Below are positions 52,801 to 61,624 of a stretch of DNA of 64,000 nucleotides, in pieces. The DNA is taken from contig WION01000070.1 of NCBI GenBank assembly GCA_015039365.1, positions 62,001 through 126,000 of the forward strand. The letters run 5' to 3'. A program made the translations under genes and the position numbers. A model generated the notes under the pieces. That model was given only the letters and a program-made list of their open reading frames with translations. It was not told the DNA's origin and ran no database searches. Positions within the stretch are counted from its first letter, which is position 1, and every line of letters starts with the position of its first letter. The stretch is from Amanita rubescens (lineage: Eukaryota; Basidiomycota; Agaricomycetes; Agaricales; Amanitaceae).

Positions 52801-55704
52801 ATGACGTCGACAAACACACTGGTCATATCCTCCCAGGCTACATTCTTTGAAAACAGGTTTCCGCGCAAAGGAAAGACTGCAGAAATAATTACTGAAGATC
52901 TTGGTCCGATCTGGGAGGCGATTCCTCAAAAGGAACCTAACCGCCCTCCACAAAATTTGGATCTAGATGACTTACTCCCAGAGAACCGTAGACGTTCTCT
53001 GAGCAGAAGACGCTCACCAGGTTTGGATCGAAGGGGTGCATCTCCTGATAGACAGCAATCAGACCCTTCTGATGATTCAAACGATGATGATGACGGTGAT
53101 GAATTTACCGATCGTCGAAGAGATTTTTTGGACGATAATATCCGAAGGCAAAGGGAAGAAAGAGAACAAGAAAGACGTGACAATTATCGTAGACAACGCG
53201 ATGATTGGAAAAAGGGTCAAGGAATTGATAAACAGTCTCGTTTACGAGATCAATTCAAACGTCAAATGAGTGATATGTTTAAGAAACGTAAAACTCCTGA
53301 ACCCTTTAGACGTACTCCCTCTCCACAAATAAAAGAGGAGACTCCTGTTCCTTCTAGGCCTATAACACCGATACCATATGTATCTAGGCCACCTTCGCCT
53401 CGTAGTCCTATGGATGAAGATAATCCCTTCTCTTTGAATCAAAGAGATCGAGATGAAATAGAAAACCCATTTATGACGGATCCAGAATTTGATCAATTTG
53501 AACAACGTCAAAGAGATCGTTTTAGAGAATTTGCTCAGAGACCTAGACCTCCTCCACCGATCATATCTGATCCTGGTCCTCCCTCTGTGCAAATAGGTCC
53601 TCGCCGTTCTGGTCGTTTTCCAGTTCCAAGGGTACAAAGAGACAACGCGTATGGAGATAAAACTCCTGCACAGATAGAAGCGGAAATTCAGCAAAAGCGA
53701 GACGCTTTACGAGAGCAGTTAAAAGATAAAACTCCGAGTTCTTCAACTCAGGATCCACCGTCAGCAGACAGGAACCTTGATAGAATGAATGAATCTACCT
53801 CTCTACTCAAAGAAATCTTCGCTTTAAAGTCTGAATTGAAATCCGCAGAACATGATCATTTAACCCGAATGATTAATGAATCTGGAAATGAATTCCTTCA
53901 TTTTCTTCTAAAAGCGGCTGTCCCCCTTGTGGATAATATTCCATATGACTATAGAGATATATCTAAAATGCGCTCCAGTAATCCTCAATTATATAAACAA
54001 TGGAAGATTGCAATGGATGACGAATTTAAATCTCTTCAATCTAGAGATATTTGGGAGTTAGTTGATCTTCCAAAAGGACGAAACCTAATCAGATGTCGTT
54101 GGGTTTTTGACTTAAAAACCGATGGACGCAAAAAAGCTCGCGTCGTAGCTAAAGGTTTTAGTCAACGTCCCGGATTAGATTACGACGAAACATTCTCGCC
54201 TGTAGCGAGATATGAAACAATCCGAATACTTCTGGCCACATCAGTGCTTGAAAACTGGGATATACAAGCCCTAGATGTAAAAACTGCCTTCTTATATGGC
54301 GATCTTGATGAAGATATTTACATGGCCCAGCCAGAAGGTTTCGTTGTAAAAGGACAAGAATCAAAAGTATATAGGCTGAGGAAAGCCATATATGGATTGA
54401 AACAGGCATCATATGCCTGGAATAAACAAGCTGATAAATCGTTGAAATCATTGCATTTTGAACGATGCTTGTCTGATTCTGGCGTTTACGTTCGTAAAGG
54501 CAAGAATACTATCACGATATGCATATTGTATGTCGATGATATACTCTTTATGGGAAACGACGATTCCACCATTGTGTCCATTAAAAAGAAATTTATGGAA
54601 ATGTGGGAATGTCGTGATCTTGGAAAGATCAAAGAGTATTTACGAATCCAAGTCAATTACAACCGTGATTTAGGATTCTTAGTCATAGATCAAGGTCCTT
54701 ATGCCTTGAAGGTTGTTAAGCGATTTGGACTTGAAGATTGCAAGTCTGTACGCACACCGTTACCTGCTGGGTATGCTCCTATAAAGAATGAAGGAGAATG
54801 CACACCACAGGAACGTTCTTATTATCAACAGATAATAGGATCCCTTCTATATCTTGCCTTAGGAACTAGGCCTGATATAATCTATGCAGTAATTTTGATG
54901 TCCCAATTTTCATCAAACCCGTCCCAAGAACACATTCAGAAAGCCTTGTATATAGTCAAATACATTGCTCATACCTTAAACGTCAAAATCGTTTACAGCG
55001 CCAAAGGCAATAATAAATTTAGAGCCTACGCTGATGCTGACTGGGCCGCTGATCGTAATACACGACGATCTATAAACGGTTATGTCTTAATGTTAGCTGG
55101 TGGTGCGGTAGCTTGGACGAGTAGAAAACAAAAGACTGTAGCTCTGTCTTCGACTGAAGCAGAATATATATCTTTATCAGATGCTGCAAGACAAATTGCA
55201 TGGGTTGAAAATCTATTTTACGAAATAGGTGCACCCATTAAAAGCATCTTACTTAGCGTAGATAACCAAGGCGCTATATTTTGGGCACAAAATCCTGCAC
55301 AAGAACATCGTTCCAAACATATTGATATTCGCTATCATTTCGTTCGCGAGTTGATCGAGACTAAAAAAGTAGTCCTCGAATACATACCAACTAACGAGCA
55401 GAATGCGGATCTCATGACTAAGAATTTATCCTTTGAAAAGGTCAAATTCTTTAGAGAACGATTGGGACTTTCCTTAGAAGAATATCCGACTTCTACAAAT
55501 GCATTAATCAAAAGACCAGATCGATTAGAGACAGAGGAAATCCATGATTTGACGAAATTCATTCTTGATTGGCAAAATCTTGAATTAGATGGAATTGATC
55601 GTCTATCACACAAGAAGTTGATGGAACTTCTTGATGGTCTTATTGATCAACAAGAATCGGATATAGATCCATTCTATGATGAAAACATTATAGACTTTAA
55701 ATAA
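49858..55704 (+). CDS. Copia-2 Gag-Pol polyprotein
   Basis: Single ORF of 1948 codons. Gag starts MSNDLTIPSSIPVLNGTNYE; an Arg-Gly-rich box follows (GRGRARGRGRGAGRGRGG, no stop). Protease is CDSGASDHF at about residue 554. Pre-integrase domain, integrase with MDLMTV, VIVDDYTSYTW, RSDRGGEF and QNGRVERM. A long Arg/Asp/Pro-rich linker. RT with KARVVAKGFSQRPGLDY, DVKTAFLYGDLDEDIYM and YVDDILFMGN. RNase H with YADADWAADRNTR, SSTEAEYIS and DNQGAI. An unrelated tail of about 80 residues follows RNase H. One oddity is YLRIQ in RT, where Copia-1 has YLGIR. The enzyme motifs all look functional. Confidence 0.96.
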   Translation: MSNDLTIPSSIPVLNGTNYEEWERIMRFLLQTKGLFQYLKDDYVHPPRITLLQQFFIDTGVRAAITAQPAVAAVAAHGTHPATPAIPAVEGEPAITQQMVDDAKAVKKAFEDWVVEDDRILGSINMKCSATIQQINSEVNAARVLWRNLANQYGVTTSAGIYNDFQLAVTWKFQDKKDPTQSLNDLLAIINRLSSSGIVLPENVQAMIVLSAVPRHWDNFAAVVLATTEPSDLTIQGILPLIQNEWRRRHPESAATANTSQQQQQPWQQVRGRGRGRARGRGRGAGRGRGGRPYSRPPQGAQTPAPTAPPANQNWPGKVEGQTRGPNWERNRERRKADAAEKKAAKAAEHTMSSAHTVARIGPYDITEPVAGSSKGKQREKDEMDFESYKLNRGMGISSDDIDYKNMDIDQEAELYYDDYYYEDNGEQWYETIKKLEMANFLFIEAAMKMVFPKLGHHRRTINSFFEQSVLYDSINYKENLDENCLVRDKSCDTAIYNANMIERSYNIGNMFKKPFTCLAVNKRKFKDKVHLTCPCPECVEKRTGDTLWMCDSGASDHFTFSRKDFSEYREFPANENHSVKTANGLDRLEGLGTVILEHKLSTGETTLVKLFPVLYMPRATARLISNGRLIRQGLTCKQDEKMVVFSFTDSGRTCIEGHYLMPDDTLVYARGRIIIMNPTLVSGPGLANRNSKLILGKPTKKPNAESIEKLLDYETWHKRFGHPSNEVFSKIPLNVNGWKEVTLPEGKLRCEGCLKGKMKAKPYKLSSKRATRPFELLHMDLMTVPAISYHKYKYIGVIVDDYTSYTWIGLLKTKDQTLEYFTGWYNEFVDPKQPISHLRSDRGGEFVNKAFEEFLKYKGIKHQQTAPYTPQQNGRVERMNQTLSDKAEAMRLDAGCPKSWWEFSFRTAVHVYNRTPLKRTKWKTPLENLLNKKPDVSYFRVFGCEAWVFIPDQRRPDKLSEKSVLCTFVGYESGTKGYRFMTSTNTLVISSQATFFENRFPRKGKTAEIITEDLGPIWEAIPQKEPNRPPQNLDLDDLLPENRRRSLSRRRSPGLDRRGASPDRQQSDPSDDSNDDDDGDEFTDRRRDFLDDNIRRQREEREQERRDNYRRQRDDWKKGQGIDKQSRLRDQFKRQMSDMFKKRKTPEPFRRTPSPQIKEETPVPSRPITPIPYVSRPPSPRSPMDEDNPFSLNQRDRDEIENPFMTDPEFDQFEQRQRDRFREFAQRPRPPPPIISDPGPPSVQIGPRRSGRFPVPRVQRDNAYGDKTPAQIEAEIQQKRDALREQLKDKTPSSSTQDPPSADRNLDRMNESTSLLKEIFALKSELKSAEHDHLTRMINESGNEFLHFLLKAAVPLVDNIPYDYRDISKMRSSNPQLYKQWKIAMDDEFKSLQSRDIWELVDLPKGRNLIRCRWVFDLKTDGRKKARVVAKGFSQRPGLDYDETFSPVARYETIRILLATSVLENWDIQALDVKTAFLYGDLDEDIYMAQPEGFVVKGQESKVYRLRKAIYGLKQASYAWNKQADKSLKSLHFERCLSDSGVYVRKGKNTITICILYVDDILFMGNDDSTIVSIKKKFMEMWECRDLGKIKEYLRIQVNYNRDLGFLVIDQGPYALKVVKRFGLEDCKSVRTPLPAGYAPIKNEGECTPQERSYYQQIIGSLLYLALGTRPDIIYAVILMSQFSSNPSQEHIQKALYIVKYIAHTLNVKIVYSAKGNNKFRAYADADWAADRNTRRSINGYVLMLAGGAVAWTSRKQKTVALSSTEAEYISLSDAARQIAWVENLFYEIGAPIKSILLSVDNQGAIFWAQNPAQEHRSKHIDIRYHFVRELIETKKVVLEYIPTNEQNADLMTKNLSFEKVKFFRERLGLSLEEYPTSTNALIKRPDRLETEEIHDLTKFILDWQNLELDGIDRLSHKKLMELLDGLIDQQESDIDPFYDENIIDFK

Positions 55705-55726
55705 AGAATATCTAAGCGAAGGGGTG

Positions 55727-56133
55727 TGTTAAATATAGAATTATATTTATAGAATGATTAACTACTGATTGACTACAATCAATATTACTCATATCGCTCG
55801 CGTCATCCTTTATGTATGACATAGAGATGACATCATAATGACTTCATTATGATATCATGGTGACATCATGATAGACTCATGATCACACCTTATGGTGTGC
55901 TTAGCACGCCATATCTTCTCATCTATACTATACACTTACACATATGTAGACACATATTTGTTCTCTCTTAGTATATAAACCTGTCCTATATCGTAGAATA
56001 GGACAATCCATTCTCTTCCTCTCACTATCACTACTACGCCGAAGGGTAGTGCTAAGATCATATCGCAATAGGTAAGCTATTGCACCTGCTCATGCTGTGG
56101 ACACGCTCTCGCGTAGACCTGTCTTCTTCGTCA
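55727..56133 (+). repeat. Copia-2 3' LTR
   Basis: 407 bp, identical by eye to 48002-48408. Confidence 0.95.
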
Positions 56134-56663
56134 TTCAGCACCGCTGTTTCATTCGTGGCCAACGATATTCAATTCTTCCTGTCTTGACGCTGGATGGCAT
56201 CATAACGTATGATGTTGTACCTGGATCGGTGAATTCAGCTCGATTTGTGCAGTTTCTCCGTGAACTACTCGTAATTATGGGTATTCCTTCCATTAGCAAT
56301 GTCTGACCATTGTATTAGGTACCATTGACGAACCCATATCCCGGGCCACGTAGCGTATTGGTTCTGGATAGCTGTAACATACACCATACTGAGGATGTGC
56401 GAGCACTAATTGAGGATGAAGCTCGTAAGTACCTTTTTATCATACACGTAGTGTGCTAGCTGACTCGTAAAGAATGTCGGTTGATATTTCTACCTCCTTA
56501 CTCGCCCGATTTAAACCCCATTGAACAAGGCTTCTCAACCATCAAAGCATACTTACGCCATCATTGGAATAACGACTCATTATCATTACTGGATCATGCT
56601 TGTCAAAGTATTACTCCGGAGTATGCAGCAGGTTACTTTCGCGCATCCGGTTATATTGTCTAA
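56134..56663 (+). pseudogene. Tc1/mariner-type transposase, C-terminal part
   Basis: Continuation after Copia-2: HRCFIRGQRYSILPVLTLDG and VNSARFVQFLRELL. An intron (GTAATTATG ... ATTAG) then leads to NPYPGPRSVLVLDSCNIHH with the second catalytic Asp, and another intron to LIFLPPYSPDLNPIEQGF with the third acidic residue (Glu, about 35 residues after the second Asp). The gene ends at 56663. All catalytic residues are present, so only the Copia-2 insertion breaks it. Terminal inverted repeats were not located. Confidence 0.88.
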
Positions 56664-56719
56664 CGTTTGTCACATACTATTTCTATTGTAATCGTGGTTT
56701 TACAGTCTTTGGTACACTT

Positions 56720-58248
56720 TCAATCATCATCAGACCCTTCAAACACCGGAAGGTAACCAGGCGGAACAGGAATTACAGCATCATGTTCGTAAGAATGGTA
56801 ATGCCATGTAAAGTCTCCTTCGTTGTTGGTAAAGTTACCTGACACAAGCCGCGAGCCCCACAAGATCGATTTCCCACCATCATGATAATGCTTTTCGAAC
56901 CGAACCCGTTTGTTGGGTGGGGTACGGTTGATGGCATCCGAGTCCTCAGTGATGCTTGATGGATGTTTGCGTTTTGCATCTGTACTGTTCCACCATTTCG
57001 GTGCATTGTCTTGAAGGCGAATTGCATCGCCTGGTGTAATACCCAGATCAGTTAGAGCATCGTGACCAACACGGTGAAGAATGTCAGGACCATAGCCTTT
57101 CAGACGGAGCCTAGCTTCATAGTCGGGCGCATTAGCAACCCCAAGCTTGGTCTGAGCAAACTCCAGGAAGTGCGTCAGCTTTGATGGAGTGTTGGTAGGT
57201 GGCGAAACAGTTTTGTCAGGCGTTGCCGAGATGACAGATCCATGCTTGGGAGTTGTTGGTGTTGGCTGAGTTGGAGCAAGAATGCCGCCAGCAAAATACG
57301 AGAGAATGTTTGAGAGGTGTGCAATGTCAGATGGCCCACTGCCTGAGCTACTAGTAGATGTTGACATGCTTGACATGGAGCACGAGCGCAGTGAAGGCTT
57401 GCGGTTCACCATATCAAATGTCGCTGTTTGAGGCGGTTCAGATGCGGTTACCTTCCCATCATACTGTGAAATGATAAAGATTGTCAACACATTGAGTTGG
57501 TTATATGTGATACGTACCATTGCCCGAGCCCACTCCTTCATCATAAACGGCGTCAATGGAACAAGCTCCCCACTAGAAGAGTCAATGTATGCGAATCCCG
57601 AGCCATGGTCATTCGCATATTTTGTTTCAAGAATTTTTCGCAAGCGAGCCAGTTCGGCATCAATTCTGGTAAGGCCAGTGTTGTTGTCGTCATCAGTAGC
57701 CTCATCTTGCGAATCCTCGTTATCGCCATCATCAGATTCAGTCATTCCCTTCTTCTACATGGCTTGGATTCAATATATATGCGTTCAATACCGTAATTGA
57801 TTACCTTGGTCTTCTTTGACCTGAGTGCGGTGACAGCATCGTTCTTCCTTGCTGTAACGGTGATGCCCTTCATTGATTTCCGCTCAAGAATTTGCTTGAC
57901 AACCTCCTCATATTCAGAGAATCGATCTACATCACAAGCATCCGAGACTCTAGCTCACAGTTATGAGCGCATATACTCAGCTAAATTGAATGATATACAA
58001 CTCACTTTGCGGGGGGAACATGGAACTTGCAACTGAATACAAGGGTATCTGTAGCATCCACTTTGGTGTTGACATCATGCTTCTTGAGGATTGTATTGAG
58101 GAACAGCGCATAGTTGTCTCTGGTAGCGGCAAAAACGAAGTCAAAAGTTTTGACCCTCATTTCTTGCTTTGTAATGGGCTTCTTCTTGCCCTGAGCAGGA
58201 TGTAGTTGCTGTACAATGAGTTTGGATGTGACCGAGATAGCAGACTCA
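56720..58248 (-). CDS. SAM-domain protein, 5' end cut by Copia-3
   Basis: Minus-strand gene. Exons: VTSKLIVQQLHPAQGKKKP and FDFVFAATRDNYALFLN; then DVDRFSEYEEVVKQILERKS; then KKGMTESDDGDNEDSQDEAT and PFMMKEWARAM; then YDGKVTASEPPQ through a Ser-rich stretch to a SAM-like domain (LTHFLEFAQTKLGVAN, RVGHDALTDLGITPGDAIRL), a basic patch KRVRFEKH and an acidic end, stop at 56720. Introns have normal GT...AG ends. It converges on the transposase gene (57 bp between stops). The first exon has no ATG before it reaches the Copia-3 LTR at 58249, so the start is lost or displaced. SAM domains mediate protein or RNA contacts; this protein's role is unknown. Confidence 0.7.
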
Positions 58249-58953
58249 TGTTGAACTTATAATATACGATATACATACAGTATATAGTAAATATAAGTGA
58301 TATCATTAGTTTACACTAACTAATGTAAGAACGCTCAGTTACTTACTCGTCTCTCAACCAATCATAATAGTGGATGATTGAGTGTGAGATAATATATTGA
58401 CATGAGAATATATTTGACATATTCTCATACTTATCTACCAATCATAATAGTGGATGATTGATGATGAGAACATATTCTGACATGAGAATATCCTAGCGAT
58501 ATTCTCATAAGATCATCCAATCATAATAGTGGAACTATTGATGATGTGAATATATGTTGACATGAGAATAGAAGACATATATACATTATGGTTATCGACC
58601 TATCACATTGAAGATTGATAATGTGATGAGTCAGTCAATATAATTGATGAGTCAAGTGCTGCGCAAAGCTATGCATTGCTGTACAATAGCTGTGCATTGC
58701 TGTGGAATGACGCCTTATGAGTCAAATACCTGTGACTCATACTGATAAGACTCTTTGTACTTATTTGTAGTTTAGTAGTATATAAACTGTACTCTAGTAG
58801 CGTCAATCCCTATCCTATTATCCTCTCTACTGTCTACTGTTGAGCCCCAGCTCCAGTAAGCTCTTAACAACTCCACACCACACTCGGTAAGTAGTACATT
58901 CCATGTACTAGACTGCGCTGCTCGCTAGGGACTTGTTACCCCTAGTTTCAACA
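58249..58953 (+). repeat. Copia-3 5' LTR
   Basis: 705 bp, bounded by TGTTGA and TCAACA. TATA box AGTATATAAACT near 58779; splice donor CACTCG/GTAAGT at 58887, matching the donor position in the other two LTR families. There is no ATG between the TATA box and the donor. Confidence 0.9.
58358..58590 (+). repeat. Three tandem repeats of about 80 bp in the Copia-3 U3 region
   Basis: Units begin CCAATCATAATAGTGG at 58358, 58438 and 58517. Each contains an inverted pair around CAATCATAATAGTGGATGATTG-type arms and a TGAGAATAT/ATATTCTCA palindrome. Position upstream of the TATA box suggests enhancer-like binding sites. Confidence 0.85.
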
Positions 58954-60143
58954 GGTTATGGGCCCCGAAACCAGACGCCTTTGGCGCTATTGGTTGTGAA
59001 GCCAAGCGACGCACACTCTCAAGTCATTGACGGAGAGAAAAGGTAAAACAAAGGTAACTGGGCGAGGCGCCCAGTGTGGTTTTCATTTTCTTGTTAAATT
59101 AGTCACCGCACTTGGCTAACCCTTCTGGGAAGTGAGGGATAGACTCAGAGTCATCCGCTTACCTGGATTGTATACGCCCGGACCCAGGGCTAAGGGGACC
59201 CCGTTAATTACTCAGCGGTCTAAATTACGAGTATCCCTGTACAAGGGACAGTCTTGGATGACGTTAAAAACCGGCCTAGATCGCCTTAAAAATCTCGCAG
59301 TGGACCATTACTGCGTCAATAGAAATTGGCTCACTTGTGAAGTGTGAACTTCACCGGTTATTACCTACCGTATAAAAGGGTAACGTCCCACACTGTATTC
59401 CGCTTGGGCAGTGTGATGTAATTGGACGTATTGAACCACGCTATACCATCATCAGGATTTTCGATCCTGTAAAATACCTAATATATGTACAAGTAATAAT
59501 AGATTCTAGTATAAGGGGTGAGATGAGGTCACATTGTGGACCGTACACTCTGCCTATCGAGAATGCGCCCTTAGGGACTTCTCTAGATTAGGAATACACT
59601 CAGCTGTAACCCAGCGGTGTCTAGATTAATTCTTAATACTTGTACATACACGTCTAGTGGGGGATTGAGACCCCATAGACCATCTAAGTGATGGACTTAT
59701 CTCATGCGTTTGGGAATGCAATCGTTATCGTCATGGTTATTCCAGAGATTAAACGGTTATCATTTGATCGTTTAAGAAGGGACAAGGGCCGATCCCCGAG
59801 TCTTTAATCTATTGTCAGACGCTTAGGTTGGCTATTCTTACCTACATTGGATCATATCCCACGCAAATATTATTACTGCGTTATTAGATGCTAAAAACAT
59901 CGAAGTGGATACCAATGTGACATAGATCTTGGTTAATATAACACCTTTCATAACGATTAGTACCAAATTCAACATGCATGACAAGAAGAAACAATGATGT
60001 GCGAAACTTGTGCCGAAACATCCAATTTGCGTACAAATTATCTGTTTTCTGGGATTAGTAAGGGCTGAAGGCTCTGAACGCCCATTCCTTTCTTTTGATC
60101 TTATCCAAAAGAACTATGTGATGATTAAACCTCCTGATTTCAG
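58887..60143 (+). other. Copia-3 leader with putative leader intron
   Basis: Donor GTAAGT in the LTR; acceptor CTCCTGATTTCAG ending at 60143, 37 nt before the ORF1 ATG. It contains the primer site and the blocks GCCCGGACCC (59176-59185) and GCGCCCTTAGGGACT (59565-59579). After splicing, the ORF1 ATG at 60181 would be the first AUG of the mRNA. Confidence 0.5.
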
Positions 60144-60180
60144 CAAAATTTTAAAATCAATTTTTTCAATTTATATAAAA

Positions 60181-61434
60181 ATGTCGTTTGTAAACTCTTT
60201 CTCGCCGTTGTCTTCTGCTGGCGGTGCCCTTGGCACTCCGATTTCTTCGAGGACAGTCCCCTCTCGGACTACCCCGAACAATTTGCCCGGCTCTGGCGCC
60301 CGGCACCTCCAGGCCCCCGTTAGGGCCTTACCAAAGAACTCGCCGCCGCCTGCAAAGGCACAGGTACCAGAAATGGTACCTTCATTACGTTTTCCTGTTC
60401 CGACTTCTGCGCCTCAAGCTGTGAGGCTAAATAGGAACTATAAAAAGTATCCTGTTCCCATGGGCTCGCGCCCATATATGCCTCATGCAGCAAAGGGCTG
60501 CCACTGTTCGCATCCCGATGCGATACATCATGTACACCGCTGTGTACAAAAAGTCGTTTTCGACTATAAAGGAGTCCCGACGGCTCCCAAATCAATGCGG
60601 AGCCCAACAGGTCAGTTTTCTAAAAATACTAGGTATGCATCTTTATCTGATAAAGATAATCTAGTCTCATACGCCAAGGCTGCGAAGGCTGTTGGGCCAG
60701 TCTCTCGTCCACAAGGACGACCTGTTATCGTCAACGAAGGTTGGCGATATAACAAAGATCGTGGATCGCCTTGGATCCACAACACTAAACCGGAAGAGTG
60801 GTCCTATGGACCACCAAATAATGCCCATGTCCAATTCAGGCCAGTCACAAAAAACGACTGGCATAAGGGTAATCGTCAATGGAAAAATAAGACGAATATC
60901 CCTAATGCTTTGGATTCGGATGCGTACCGCCAACATTTTCTTGGCATCGCATCTGACGAAAGGGGCAGAATTCCTCTTCCGGAGGAGATCACTCAAATAT
61001 ACAAAAAAGGAAAGGTAAATACACCTTTTAACGTATATAAGACCCAACTAAAACGTAATACAGAACAAAAAGGATGGCGAAAGTCAACAACACCTACCTG
61101 GAGTAGATGCGCCCCCAACATTGCAAGTTGGGGATATATCGTATCTAAAACTCGAGCCCAAAGCAGAGCGGCTGGAGTGTTTCCTTCAAATCAAGAGGGA
61201 ACCGAAGTGAAAAGGGTTGTTGACGAATATAGTAATGACATGGGAATATGGCAGGAAACTGGAAGGCTTCCCGGACGGTATAAAGACTTTCCTCACATAA
61301 AATTACCTAAAGAATCTATTTTCGACAAACCTGTCGATGATAGAGACAATAGGAGGGCTAGATTTGCATCTAACCCTGTGACGGAAATTCGATATTACAT
61401 ACCTGAAAGGACGTGTAAAAAAGATATTCCCTAA
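60181..61434 (+). CDS. Copia-3 ORF1, accessory protein before gag
   Basis: ATG at 60181 with A at -3 (MSFVNSFSPLSSAGG). A Pro/Ser-rich N-terminus is followed by a compact Cys/His cluster GCHCSHPDAIHHVHRC that could bind zinc, then a Trp/Arg/Lys/Asn-rich basic region. No TM segment is visible, unlike ORF1 of Copia-1 and Copia-2, so the two types may be unrelated. The reading frame also extends upstream without an ATG in good position. Ends 190 bp before the gag ATG; a CTTCTTAG acceptor candidate near 61595 could serve gag separately. Not a recognised family. Confidence 0.65.
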   Translation: MSFVNSFSPLSSAGGALGTPISSRTVPSRTTPNNLPGSGARHLQAPVRALPKNSPPPAKAQVPEMVPSLRFPVPTSAPQAVRLNRNYKKYPVPMGSRPYMPHAAKGCHCSHPDAIHHVHRCVQKVVFDYKGVPTAPKSMRSPTGQFSKNTRYASLSDKDNLVSYAKAAKAVGPVSRPQGRPVIVNEGWRYNKDRGSPWIHNTKPEEWSYGPPNNAHVQFRPVTKNDWHKGNRQWKNKTNIPNALDSDAYRQHFLGIASDERGRIPLPEEITQIYKKGKVNTPFNVYKTQLKRNTEQKGWRKSTTPTWSRCAPNIASWGYIVSKTRAQSRAAGVFPSNQEGTEVKRVVDEYSNDMGIWQETGRLPGRYKDFPHIKLPKESIFDKPVDDRDNRRARFASNPVTEIRYYIPERTCKKDIP

Positions 61435-61624
61435 TTTACTTTCTAGTATTGACACTAGATAGTAAAATACTATATTCTTGTCATTTTATCATGAACGACA
61501 TTAAGCTTAAGAAATCAGGACGGAAATTACATCATCACATATATTCTTATGCCTTATTATTATTTGAACCTTTTCTTACGAAAAATCTTCTTAGATTTTA
61601 AACAAACTTAACCAAAGTAAGAAA

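Larger units (their letters stand above)
48002..56133 (+). mobile_element. Copia-2, full-length Ty1/copia LTR retrotransposon
   Basis: 8132 bp, inserted in the transposase gene with 5-bp duplication TTCAG (47997-48001 and 56134-56138). The 407-bp LTRs (TGTTAAATAT ... TTCGTCA) read as identical. Primer site GGTTATGGGCCCC at 48409; polypurine tract GCGAAGGGGTG at 55716-55726. The internal part holds leader, accessory ORF1 and a single uninterrupted gag-pol ORF. It is a relative of Copia-1 (same architecture, similar protein) and appears fully intact. Confidence 0.96.

Noticed and set aside
58358..58590. CRISPR-like regularly spaced repeats
   Set aside because: Only three contiguous units with no unique spacers, inside a eukaryotic LTR; they are tandem U3 repeats.
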